Source of the DNA: Mucilaginibacter sp. cycad4
GTDB taxonomy: Bacteria; Bacteroidota; Bacteroidia; Sphingobacteriales; Sphingobacteriaceae
DNA: 64,000 nucleotides
NCBI RefSeq assembly: GCF_034263275.1
Contig: NZ_CP139559.1
Location: forward strand, 806,001-870,000
Direction: 5' to 3'
The position numbers were made by a program, and so were the translations under genes. This document shows positions 35,752 through 45,459 of this stretch, piece after piece. Position 1 is the stretch's first letter. The number at the start of each line of letters is the position of its first letter. The notes beneath the pieces are model-generated. The model searched no databases and was not told where the DNA came from. It was given only the letters and a program-made list of their open reading frames with translations.

Positions 35752-37665
35752 TCACATCACCAACACCGTCCAACCTTGTTGATCATTCTTCTTTCGCGAT
35801 TTTTTCTTTTCCTGCAGCACTTTTTTTATGCGGATGGCATAGGTCCAGCAGGTGCTTTGCCGGATATCGAGCTTTTCGGAAAGCTGGTGCGATGATATGG
35901 TACCGTTAGTGCTGTAAATAAGATAAGTAAGGTAAAAAGCCTTATTAATGGGAATACGGCTGTTTTGAAATATGGTATTATGCAAGGCCGATTCTTCATA
36001 ACTGCATTTGGTACACCTGCGGCTATGCGGCAGCCTTCCGGCACAATACGTTGTATTCGAGCAGCGGGTACAAATAAAACCATCTTTCCATTTTAAAGCC
36101 GATAGGAATTTAAAACAGGTTTCCTGGTCTGGATACTTGGCGCTGAATTCTTCATAACCCAGTTCTGTAGATAGAGCACGTGATTCGGTAACCTTTTCAA
36201 TATTGGTTTTCAGCTGAACATTATCTTTTTCAAGTAAAACATTCATTCGTAATATTTCGCCTGCCTGCTTCTCTAATTGCAGATTGGCCCGCAACAGTTC
36301 CTTGTTTTGGTTTTCGATGATCTGGCTTTGTTGCCTTACTTCATTTGATTTTTCAACCAGTTCATGCGTGCGGACTTCAACCTGACGCTCCAGTTCTTCG
36401 TTAATCGAATCCTTTAACTGGCTGTTTAGCTGCATTTGCCTTATGGTTTCTTCATGGGCTGCATCTTTTTCTTTTCGAAGGATCCTTACCTGGTCGCCAA
36501 TGGCAAATGATAACAATACCATCTCAATAATAAAACAAAAGCTGAGGCTATAGTAACTTATAGGGGCTGGTAAAAAATAGGTGTAACCAAGAGCTGTGAG
36601 TGCTTTAACAATAAAGCCCACAAACAATATCGAGTAGGCCAGCACAAAGAAGCGGGCCGGCTTGTAGCCGTTTTTATAGATATACACACCGGTAGCAAAA
36701 GCCAGCGATAACGGGATCACTTCAACAAACTTATATACAAACAACGAATTGTTGAAAATAAGGCAGTACAGAAAATAGGTAGTGCGCAGCAATAACACAT
36801 AATTTATTAGCCTGTTAAACTGCGGTGCTTTTGTTTTAACCTGCAATAGCTCTTTGCTGAATATCAGGGCACAAATACTGGTAAAATATAGGGCGGCGCC
36901 GTTACCGTAATTATTTAAACCAGGCGCCCCCGGCCATAAATATTGGAACGCAATGCCATCGGCACTCATTTCGTAAAGGCCCACGCTTAAAATGTAAAAT
37001 ACGTAATAGAGGTATTGTTTCTTTTTAACTGCGAGGAACATAAGCAGGTTATGGAAACAAAAAATGAGGATCATGCCATAAAACAAGCCGTAGGTTAAAT
37101 ATTCATTAAGCGCATAATGAATAAAGTAATTAATGGTGCGGTAAACTATGATAACGTTCACCGTATTGTGCGATTTGATCCTGAAATAATAAGTATGATA
37201 GCCAGGTTTGGTATCTCCGATCAGAAACTCAAAGTTTTTATGATGAAAAAGCCTGCTGCTGAAATTAAGGTTAGCGCCCGATTCACTTTTGATATAGCCG
37301 CCTGTTGTATCAGGCATATAAGCCATTACCTCATCGGTTGTTTGATCAAATAGCTCAATGATACTGTTGTTGTTCACTGGTTCGCTAAAGTACATGCATA
37401 CGCGGAACCAGTAGGTGGAGTTTTTATGGTGATTGCTGGGGTAGTATGAGCTGTTTTCGGTAAACGAGGAGCTCATTTTCTGTATATCCCGGAAAGTTAG
37501 CTTCCCCGTGCTATCCTGCAGGTATTTTACCTCGTTAAGGGTAAACTTATGTTGCTGAACAGTTTTATCAACCCGGAGTATATTTTGAGCACGGGAAGTA
37601 AGCCCCCACAGGCAAACATAAAAAACAAATAAATACTTAGTCAATGCAGGTAAATGTTTAATCAA
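35752..37665 (-). CDS. 7TMR-DISM membrane sensor fused to an IS1595-type transposase zinc-ribbon domain
   Basis: This 637-aa protein has a signal peptide (to about 26), then a 7TMR-DISM extracellular beta-sandwich (about 30-175; FTLNEVKYLQDSTG, YWFRVCMYFSEPV). Seven transmembrane helices follow (about 188-390) and a long coiled coil (about 395-495). The C-terminal domain (about 505-620) has a four-Cys zinc ribbon, Cys532, Cys535, Cys551 and Cys554, then TIFQNSRIPINKAFYLTYLIYSTNGTISSHQLSEKLDIRQSTCWTYAIRI. That is the N-terminal DNA-binding region of IS1595/ISXO2 transposases. There is no DDE catalytic core. It is divergent from the HTCS gene. I infer ligand-dependent DNA binding from the membrane. 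Confidence 0.85.
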   Translation of the reverse strand: MIKHLPALTKYLFVFYVCLWGLTSRAQNILRVDKTVQQHKFTLNEVKYLQDSTGKLTFRDIQKMSSSFTENSSYYPSNHHKNSTYWFRVCMYFSEPVNNNSIIELFDQTTDEVMAYMPDTTGGYIKSESGANLNFSSRLFHHKNFEFLIGDTKPGYHTYYFRIKSHNTVNVIIVYRTINYFIHYALNEYLTYGLFYGMILIFCFHNLLMFLAVKKKQYLYYVFYILSVGLYEMSADGIAFQYLWPGAPGLNNYGNGAALYFTSICALIFSKELLQVKTKAPQFNRLINYVLLLRTTYFLYCLIFNNSLFVYKFVEVIPLSLAFATGVYIYKNGYKPARFFVLAYSILFVGFIVKALTALGYTYFLPAPISYYSLSFCFIIEMVLLSFAIGDQVRILRKEKDAAHEETIRQMQLNSQLKDSINEELERQVEVRTHELVEKSNEVRQQSQIIENQNKELLRANLQLEKQAGEILRMNVLLEKDNVQLKTNIEKVTESRALSTELGYEEFSAKYPDQETCFKFLSALKWKDGFICTRCSNTTYCAGRLPHSRRCTKCSYEESALHNTIFQNSRIPINKAFYLTYLIYSTNGTISSHQLSEKLDIRQSTCWTYAIRIKKVLQEKKKSRKKNDQQGWTVLVM

Positions 37666-37973
37666 ATGTTTTTAATAAGCAGTATAACCTGCAATAATTA
37701 TGCGATCACTTAAATGCATAATTATTGCATTCCCTTATTTTAAGGGTGATAACTATATACAATAAATGTTTTATTAAGAACCGGTTTATAATATCTCAAA
37801 TATAATTAATTGTTAATTATTTGTCTTCAATATAGGGTTATTTTCTTTGTATATTTTGATACGCTTTTGCCGTGTTGTTATTCCTGCCGTGCCTAAACAG
37901 GATAAAATCTGCGAATGAAAGGCTGTTACATTTTAATATCTTTGGAGATAACCAGTTATTGATTACCCGGCTA

Positions 37974-40900
37974 ATGTTTCAGCGATTAAAGGTTTTTTTG
38001 CTTATTTCTTTTTTATGTTATCCTTTTATAACCTCAGCAAAAGGCCCGGGTTTTCCGGTTAGATATTTAGGCATTGAAGATGGCCTTTCAAATAACGCCG
38101 TAACCTGTATTACGCAGGATAAATATGGCTTTATGTGGATGGGGACTTATGACGGACTTAACCGTTATGATGGCTACTCCTTTAAGGTTTTTAGGAATAT
38201 TTGGGGCGATAAAAATTCGCTGGTTAATAATCACATTAAATCCATCAATGCCTGCGGCGGACGAATATATACAGGAACTGAAAAAGGGCTCATGTATTTT
38301 GATTATGCCGATTCCCGCTTTCATGCACTTTACTGTTATAATGAAAAGCATCAGCCCGTTAAAATCGGGTTTAACATCAATGAAATAGTCGCCGACCGGT
38401 CGGGTAATGTTTTCGCCACCAATGGGACATATGGCTTCCTGAAGTTTGGGAAAACAGATACCATCGGCAAGGAGATCTTGTATGATGCAAAAAAACAACG
38501 GTTTAATACCATTGCTGCCCAGATAGATAAGCAGGGCACTATCTGGGTACTGGTAAACGGGGTTGGGCTTGGCAGGTACGATGCCGCAGCTGAAAAGATA
38601 AAAATCGTAGCTCCTGAGCTGGCATATGCAGGCTGTATGACCATTGATGGAAAAGGTAAAGTAATTGCAGGCGCAGGTAATGAATTGTTGATGTATGATC
38701 CCGTTACCCTGAAAACTACGAGGCTTGATAATGGGCTCAACAAATTGATCAGCAACAATATTTTTAACCTCACCACAACAAAAAACGGCGATATCTGGAT
38801 CGCAACTAACGGCGGAGGGATCAAAGTGTGGAGCCCGGCGGCCAATACCCTCACCTATATCAATGCGGGCGAAACGCCCAATAGTTTACGCAGCGGTGCC
38901 GTTGATGCTGTTTATGAGGATAATGAATCCCGGATCTGGATCGCAACCTTACGGGGTGGTGTAAACATTATTGATCGTAAGCCGGCTTCATTTCATGTAT
39001 TTGCACATGATGCTTTTAATAAAAATAGCGTTATCAATAATTTTATCTTGTCGTTTTGCGAAGATAAACAGCATAATGTATGGGTTGGCACCGATGGCGG
39101 AGGGCTAAATTTCTGGAATACAAGTACCAATACTTTTACAGCCTATGTACATCAAAATATTCCGGGAGCTATCAGCAGCAATTTTGTTGTAAGTATTTTA
39201 AACGACTATACCAACAAAATATGGGTGGCAACCTTTAACGGTGGTATTGATGCGTTTAATAATGCAACCGGACGGTTTAAACATTATAGTTGCTATAACC
39301 CTGTAGATAAAAAGGAGGAACGGAATTTTTGGAAGCTTTATGAAGATTCACAGCATCGCCTGTGGGCTGGTAGCACCTGGGGAGGTGCTTTGTTCTTGTA
39401 CAACCGTGGAAAAGATCAGTTTGAACTTTTTGATAACAGCCTGGTAAATATCCACGCGCTTTTTGAAGACCATGCGGGTAATTTGTGGGCGGGAAATTAC
39501 AGCCGTCTCATCAAAATAGATGTTCAGCATAAAAAACACCAGGTTTATTTTATCGGTCAGGCCATCAGGGCTATTACCGATGATAATAAACACAATTTAT
39601 GGATTGGTACCGAAGGCGGAGGGTTGCTTCAATATAATACCAACACCCATCAGTATAAAAGATATACCGAATCGGCAGGATTACCAAGCAACACTGTGCT
39701 GAATATATTGGTAGATAACAGCGGGAATTTATGGTGCAGTACTTATAACGGCCTTTCTAACTTTAATGTAACAACAAAAAAGATCACCAATTATAATGCA
39801 TCCGATGGGTTACAAAGCAACCAGTTTAACTATAATGCAGCGCTAAAGCTGGCATCGGGAAAAATGCTTTTCGGTGGGATAAAAGGGTTCAATCTTTTCT
39901 CGCCCGATAGCATTGCGCCTTACGCACATCAGCCCCGGCTCATGCTTTCTGATTTTAAAATAAACAACGTATCCATCGAACTCGACAGTGGCTATGCGCA
40001 AAAGCTGCCGTTAAATGAATTAAAAAAAGTAACTATCCCGTTTAGCCAGGCCACCCTGAACATCAGTTACACCGCGCTCGAATACTCCTTCCCTGAAAAG
40101 ATCTCGTATGCCTATTATCTTGAAGGCTGGGACCATGGCTGGAATTATGTAGGTAAACTAAAGTCGGCTTATTTTTCGCGCCTTAACGAGGGTACTTATA
40201 TCCTTAAAGTCAAAGCCACCAATACAGAAGGGCAATGGACGGCGGCACCCATCACCCTTAAGATAATTGTTCTGCCTCCCTGGTATCGCACCTGGTGGGC
40301 TTATTTAATTTATCTGTCGTTAATAGTTGCCATAGGTTACGCGTTTTACAGGTACAGATTAAACCAGGCCCGGCTCAGGTTTAAGGTGAAACTGGCCAAC
40401 CTGCAGGTGGAGAAAGAAAAAGAGCTTAACGAAAAGAAGCTGACTTTTTTTACCAATGTATCGCACGAGTTCAGGACGCCGCTAACACTTATCATTAACC
40501 CGATAAAGGATCTCCTTAATCAAAGCAAAGGCAATACCGAAGAGTTGAGCACGATATACCGCAACGCGCGCCGCCTGCTGGGTTTGGTTGATCATTTATT
40601 GCTTTTCAGAAAAACGGAAAGTGAAAATGCATCGCTAAAAGTGAGCAAATTAAACTTTGTGAGCTTATGTAATGAGGTTTATTCGTGCTTTATTCAGCAG
40701 GCCAAAATTAAACAGCTCAATTATAGCCTGGAAAGCGGCACCGAAAGCATTGAAGTATACGGCGACCTGGAGAAGATCGAAATAGCCCTGTTTAACCTCA
40801 TCTCAAACGCTATAAAATTTACTCCCGACCGTGGTACTATTCATATTATTATTGAACAGGACGACCTTCATGTGTATTTTAAAATAAGGGACAGCGGCAT

Positions 40901-42044
40901 AGGTATAAATGCCGAGGCCGGCGACAGGCTGTTTGATAAATTTTACCAGGCGAAGGATAAAAACTATTTCCGCAAAGGTTTTGGTATAGGTTTATACCTG
41001 GTTAAGGTTTTTATTGAAAGTCATAAAGGTAATATCAACTACTTCAACAATCCTGATGGCGGTACCACTTTTGTGCTTAAACTGCCAAAGGGTAAAACCC
41101 ATTTTTCCGGGGATGCTATAGTTGACGATATGGTGCCGGACTACACCTATGTGAATGAGCTTATTGATGGTGATAGCAAAGATGTTATCCCGGAAGAAGG
41201 GGAACTGGCTGCATTAGAGTTATTCAGTTCGGCCAGGCATACACTTATGGTGATTGATGATAATGACCAGATCCGTTCATACATCAAAAAGATTTTTACG
41301 CCGGGGTATAACGTAATCGAGGCCCAGGACGGTACCACAGGTCTTGAATTGATTAAAAAACATATCCCTGATGTAATTATAAGCGATATTGTAATGGATG
41401 GTATCAGCGGGCTTGACCTGTGCCGGATTGTAAAGGAAGACCAGGCCATAAGCCACATCCCCGTTATACTTTTAACCGGCGATACAACGCCGGATATCAT
41501 GTTAAAAAGTATAGAGGAGGGCGCTATTGATTTTTTACGCAAGCCTTTTGATAAAGAACTCCTTATTGCACGGGTAAAAAGTGTATTGCGCAATAAAACC
41601 GAGCTTCAAAACTATTTTTATAAGGAAGTTACCAAGAAAAGCACCGGCCGCAGTATCTCGCAGGAAAACAAGGATTTTCTGAATAATTGTATTTCGGTGA
41701 TTGAGCATTACTTTGCCGATGACCAATTTGATGTATATGTGTTGGCCAAAGAGATTGGCATTAGCTATGCAACCTTATTTAAACGACTTAAAAACATCAC
41801 CGGGCAGTCGGTTAATAATTTTATCCGGTTTGTGCGCCTGCGCAAAGCTGCCGAATTATTGATCCAAACCAATTGTAATGTTAATGAAGCCGCGTTCCAG
41901 GTTGGCTTTAGTGATGTAAAATATTTTCGCGAACAATTCTTCAAACAATACGGCATCAACCCGTCTGATTTTATCAAAAAACACCGCGCCAGTTTTCAAA
42001 TTTCGTATCGTATGAACGAGTTTGAGAAAAACTCCTCCAAATAA
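37974..42044 (+). CDS. Hybrid two-component system sensor-regulator (HTCS)
   Basis: This 1356-aa one-protein two-component system follows a signal peptide (MFQRLKVFLLISFLCYPFITSAKG). It has a periplasmic double seven-bladed reg_prop propeller (to about 690) with repeats like NVWVGTDGGGLNFW, a Y_Y_Y domain, and a transmembrane helix (about 772-794). HisKA follows with SHEFRTP (His near 831), then HATPase_c (FNLISNAIKFTPD, GIGLYLVK), a receiver (Asp near 1138 in IISDIVMD) and an AraC HTH (about 1250-1350). In Bacteroidota such proteins sense oligosaccharides and activate the adjacent PUL. The in-frame GTG at 37872 is rejected because the ATG at 37974 gives a clean signal peptide. Confidence 0.95.
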   Translation: MFQRLKVFLLISFLCYPFITSAKGPGFPVRYLGIEDGLSNNAVTCITQDKYGFMWMGTYDGLNRYDGYSFKVFRNIWGDKNSLVNNHIKSINACGGRIYTGTEKGLMYFDYADSRFHALYCYNEKHQPVKIGFNINEIVADRSGNVFATNGTYGFLKFGKTDTIGKEILYDAKKQRFNTIAAQIDKQGTIWVLVNGVGLGRYDAAAEKIKIVAPELAYAGCMTIDGKGKVIAGAGNELLMYDPVTLKTTRLDNGLNKLISNNIFNLTTTKNGDIWIATNGGGIKVWSPAANTLTYINAGETPNSLRSGAVDAVYEDNESRIWIATLRGGVNIIDRKPASFHVFAHDAFNKNSVINNFILSFCEDKQHNVWVGTDGGGLNFWNTSTNTFTAYVHQNIPGAISSNFVVSILNDYTNKIWVATFNGGIDAFNNATGRFKHYSCYNPVDKKEERNFWKLYEDSQHRLWAGSTWGGALFLYNRGKDQFELFDNSLVNIHALFEDHAGNLWAGNYSRLIKIDVQHKKHQVYFIGQAIRAITDDNKHNLWIGTEGGGLLQYNTNTHQYKRYTESAGLPSNTVLNILVDNSGNLWCSTYNGLSNFNVTTKKITNYNASDGLQSNQFNYNAALKLASGKMLFGGIKGFNLFSPDSIAPYAHQPRLMLSDFKINNVSIELDSGYAQKLPLNELKKVTIPFSQATLNISYTALEYSFPEKISYAYYLEGWDHGWNYVGKLKSAYFSRLNEGTYILKVKATNTEGQWTAAPITLKIIVLPPWYRTWWAYLIYLSLIVAIGYAFYRYRLNQARLRFKVKLANLQVEKEKELNEKKLTFFTNVSHEFRTPLTLIINPIKDLLNQSKGNTEELSTIYRNARRLLGLVDHLLLFRKTESENASLKVSKLNFVSLCNEVYSCFIQQAKIKQLNYSLESGTESIEVYGDLEKIEIALFNLISNAIKFTPDRGTIHIIIEQDDLHVYFKIRDSGIGINAEAGDRLFDKFYQAKDKNYFRKGFGIGLYLVKVFIESHKGNINYFNNPDGGTTFVLKLPKGKTHFSGDAIVDDMVPDYTYVNELIDGDSKDVIPEEGELAALELFSSARHTLMVIDDNDQIRSYIKKIFTPGYNVIEAQDGTTGLELIKKHIPDVIISDIVMDGISGLDLCRIVKEDQAISHIPVILLTGDTTPDIMLKSIEEGAIDFLRKPFDKELLIARVKSVLRNKTELQNYFYKEVTKKSTGRSISQENKDFLNNCISVIEHYFADDQFDVYVLAKEIGISYATLFKRLKNITGQSVNNFIRFVRLRKAAELLIQTNCNVNEAAFQVGFSDVKYFREQFFKQYGINPSDFIKKHRASFQISYRMNEFEKNSSK

Positions 42045-42419
42045 GCCCTGCCTTGATCAGGGTAGTACGCCATCGCCGGAAAAGCTTCCCGGAAAAAATA
42101 AAAGTGAATTTGACACTTATTTTTTGTCGTATTCTGCAAAACCCGATAAAATGGCGTGTTTTTGTACATTTTGACCCCTGTAATTTATAGTTTTACCCCT
42201 CTCTCGCAAAGCCAAATTACGCTTATTTCGTTTCAACCGACAGGCAATAATCAGCACCAATGTTTTATTGCCGGCAATTCATAAACTAAAAATTAATACA
42301 ATGAAAGTTTCAAAAATGCACAGTTGGAGTGTATCCGCTGTGGTGTTAAATCGCCCTGGGTAAGCACTGGACGCAACCCCAAAATTCAAATAAAATAAAC
42401 CCTATAAACCAATTAAATT
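42045..42419 (+). promoter_or_regulatory. HTCS-controlled promoter region of the PUL
   Basis: The 375-nt gap before susC holds a small hairpin (CCCTGCCTTGATCAGGG, 42047-42065 region) and AT-rich promoter-like DNA with TACATTTTG, one base longer than the -7 spacing. The leader ORF at 42301-42363 follows. The HTCS AraC domain is expected to bind here, but no repeat pair can be assigned confidently. Confidence 0.4.
42301..42363 (+). promoter_or_regulatory. Conserved susC leader element / 20-codon leader ORF (copy 2)
   Basis: An ATG-to-TAA frame of 20 codons encodes MKVSKMHSWSVSAVVLNRPG and ends 57 nt before the susC ATG. The nucleotide pattern TGCACAG, GCTGTGGTGTTAAA, CCTGGG is shared with the leader of the susC at 28778-31945 at almost the same distance. 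It may encode a regulatory peptide or form an RNA structure. Translation is unproven. Confidence 0.4.
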
Positions 42420-45400
42420 ATGAAATATAGATTTACTCATTTAAACAGTTTTTCCGTATGGCTTTTGATGATCTTGCTGGTGGGCATAACTCAAATAGCA
42501 AACGCGCAAACAAAAATTAATGTAAAAGGCGTTGTAAAAGATGCCACAGGTAGCGCGTTGCCAGGAGCAACGGTAAACATCCAGGGCACAACCCAGTCAA
42601 CCACAACTGATGTTAACGGCGCTTTTAAAATTGAAGTTGCCGAAGGTTCCACACTAAGGATCTCTTTCGTGAGCATGGTTACTAAAAGCATTGTGGTTAC
42701 TAAAAATACTATCACATTGAACGTAGTACTTGACGATAGTAACAAGCAGCTTAATGAAGTTGTTGTGGTTGGTTATGGTACGCAAAAACGTTCGGATGTT
42801 ACGGGTTCGGTTGTATCGGTTCCTAAGGCGCGGTTATCACAACTGCCGGTAACTAACGTATTACAGGCTTTAGAAGGAGCCGTAGCTGGTGTAAATATCA
42901 CAACATCCTCTTCTGTTCCCGGAGCTCAACCACTGGCCGGTGTGAGAGGCCAAAATTCAATCAATGCAGGTACAGGCCCGTACGTAGTTGTTGACGGTAT
43001 CCCGCTTAGTAAAAGCGGGGGATCATTAAACGATATCAATCCTAATGACATTGCCTCGATGGAAGTACTTAAAGATGCTTCTGCGGTCGCTATTTACGGT
43101 ACTAACGGCTCAAATGGTGTAATCTTGATCACCACAAAAAGAGGTAATACAGGCAAACCGGTGATCCGTTATAATGCTTATGCCGGCGTTGAAAATATAG
43201 CCCATATGCTTGAGCCCCGTGATCCCGCTTCATATATTCAAAAATATGCCGATTATATGTCGCAAACAGGGCAAACACAAACCAGCCCCGTACCTAATTA
43301 TACCGAACTACCAAACTATACTGCCGGTAAAACCATTGACTGGATAAAAGAAGTTACCCAAACGGGTGTTATGCAGGACCATAACCTGAGCATCTCCGGC
43401 GGTAGCCCTGATACCAAATACTATGTATCAGGTGATTATCTGAAACAAAAAGGTGTATTAAAAGGCTACCAGTATAACAGGGTAAGCATCCGTTCAAATC
43501 TTGATATCAATGTAACCAACTTTTTAACGGTGGGCATGTCATCCTATTTCGCCAATAATAATTATGATGGAGGGCGCGCAAACCTGTTAAATGCAACTGC
43601 CATGAGCCCATATGGTAACGAATATAATGCCGATGGTACGTACGCTATTTATCCGATGAAGCCTGAGCAGTTATATGTTAACCCATTATTAGGCCTGACT
43701 ACCGATCAGATAAACCGTAGCGTAAATCTTAATGGTAATGGTTATGCCGAGGTGAAATTTGGCGGCGTTTTAAAAGGACTAAAGTATCGTTTAAACGCGG
43801 GTTATACTTACCTGCCAACAAGGCTTGATAGCTATAGCGGGCGTTTGGCAAATACTCCACTCGGTGCAGCCAGCGCTTCCAGCTCTGAAACAAATACGTA
43901 CACCATCGAAAACTTATTGTATTACAATAGAGACATTGGTAAGCACCATTTTGATTTTACCGGCTTGTACAGCGCTCAGCGTCGCAGATATTTTACCTCA
44001 ACTGCTGCTGCTACAGGGTTTGTTAATGATGAACTTTCATTCAATAATTTAGGTGCAGGCGCTACCCAAACCGCAACTTCATATTCGGACAGGTATGCCT
44101 TAAATTCGCAAATGGGACGTGTAAACTACTCATATGCTGGTAAATATTTGGTTACTGTCACCGCCCGCCGCGACGGTTCGTCTGTATTTGGGGCTAATAC
44201 AACCAAGTATGGTGTATTTCCGTCAGCAGCTTTAGGCTGGAACATTGACCAGGAAAGCTTTCTTAAAAACTCAAAACTCATTAACGCTTTAAAATTAAGG
44301 GGCTCCTATGGTAAAACCGGTAACGAAGCTATCAACGTTTATCAAACCATTACTACCGACGGAACTGTACGGTCTCCATTTAATGGTGTAAGTACCATTG
44401 GTGTACAGGCGAGTAATTTAGGTAACAGTAACCTCCACTGGGAAACAACTACAGGGGCTAACATTGGTGTTGATTTTGCTTTGCTGGGAAGCCGTATTAA
44501 CGGTTCGGTTGATGCATACAGTACTCATACTTCAGGATTATTGTTAAAAAGGAGTCTGCCGCTTATAACAGGTTATTCAAATGTTTGGGACAACATAGGC
44601 AAAGTAGCAAATAAAGGCTTAGAAGTTAACCTGAATACACGAAACATCGCCGGTAGAGATTTTCGTTGGGAATCAAATATAGTTTACGCACTAAATCGCA
44701 ATAAAATTGTAGATCTGTATGGCGATGGTAAAGACGATTTGGGAAATCGCTGGTTCATTGGCAAACCTATAAGCGTAATTTATGATTACAAAATGACCGG
44801 CGTTTGGCAAACAGGCGAGGATGCTTCCAAACAGGATCCGGGAGCCAAGCCTGGCGACCTAAAATTTGCCGACATTAATGGCGATGGCAAAATTACTGCC
44901 GATGGTGACCGCGTAATACAAGGCCAGACCGCACCAAAATGGACTGGTGGCATAACCAATACATTCCACTATAAACAGTTTAACCTGAGTATATTTATCC
45001 AGACAGCGCAGGGAATGATGCGCAACAACACCGATTTAAATTATGCTGATGAATCGGGCAGAAGGAATACTCCTGCCGAAATAGGCTATTGGACACCAAC
45101 TAACAACAATAATTCATTTCAATCTTTGGCATATACCAATACGCGTGGTTATGGTTATCCGCGAGATGCGAGCTATACCCGCATCAAGGACGTAACACTA
45201 AGTTACGTGGTAGGGCAGAACATACTTGATAAGCTGCATTTGAATGGCCTAACATTTTATGCGAGCGGCCGTAACCTGCACACCTTTACCAAATGGATAG
45301 GCTGGGACCCTGAGCAAACTTCTTATACCAGGGGTACCTCAAATTCGGGGCTTAATCAATCAGCATTTGCATCCGATTGGACCAATAACTATCCTGTAAC

Positions 45401-45440
45401 GCGCACTTTTGTTTTCGGCGCTAATATTTCATTAAAATAA
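42420..45440 (+). CDS. SusC/RagA TonB-dependent transporter of the PUL
   Basis: This 1006-aa outer-membrane importer has a signal peptide ending near ANAQT, a CarboxypepD_reg-like domain (VKGVVKDATGSALPGATVNIQG), the signature NEVVVVGYGTQKRSDVTGSV, a plug domain (GGSLNDINPNDIASMEVLKD) and a barrel. It lacks an STN domain, consistent with control by the HTCS just upstream. With the SusD gene 20 nt downstream it forms the uptake complex for oligosaccharides released from the PUL substrate. Confidence 0.96.
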   Translation: MKYRFTHLNSFSVWLLMILLVGITQIANAQTKINVKGVVKDATGSALPGATVNIQGTTQSTTTDVNGAFKIEVAEGSTLRISFVSMVTKSIVVTKNTITLNVVLDDSNKQLNEVVVVGYGTQKRSDVTGSVVSVPKARLSQLPVTNVLQALEGAVAGVNITTSSSVPGAQPLAGVRGQNSINAGTGPYVVVDGIPLSKSGGSLNDINPNDIASMEVLKDASAVAIYGTNGSNGVILITTKRGNTGKPVIRYNAYAGVENIAHMLEPRDPASYIQKYADYMSQTGQTQTSPVPNYTELPNYTAGKTIDWIKEVTQTGVMQDHNLSISGGSPDTKYYVSGDYLKQKGVLKGYQYNRVSIRSNLDINVTNFLTVGMSSYFANNNYDGGRANLLNATAMSPYGNEYNADGTYAIYPMKPEQLYVNPLLGLTTDQINRSVNLNGNGYAEVKFGGVLKGLKYRLNAGYTYLPTRLDSYSGRLANTPLGAASASSSETNTYTIENLLYYNRDIGKHHFDFTGLYSAQRRRYFTSTAAATGFVNDELSFNNLGAGATQTATSYSDRYALNSQMGRVNYSYAGKYLVTVTARRDGSSVFGANTTKYGVFPSAALGWNIDQESFLKNSKLINALKLRGSYGKTGNEAINVYQTITTDGTVRSPFNGVSTIGVQASNLGNSNLHWETTTGANIGVDFALLGSRINGSVDAYSTHTSGLLLKRSLPLITGYSNVWDNIGKVANKGLEVNLNTRNIAGRDFRWESNIVYALNRNKIVDLYGDGKDDLGNRWFIGKPISVIYDYKMTGVWQTGEDASKQDPGAKPGDLKFADINGDGKITADGDRVIQGQTAPKWTGGITNTFHYKQFNLSIFIQTAQGMMRNNTDLNYADESGRRNTPAEIGYWTPTNNNNSFQSLAYTNTRGYGYPRDASYTRIKDVTLSYVVGQNILDKLHLNGLTFYASGRNLHTFTKWIGWDPEQTSYTRGTSNSGLNQSAFASDWTNNYPVTRTFVFGANISLK

Positions 45441-45459
45441 ACTGATAAAACATAAACAC

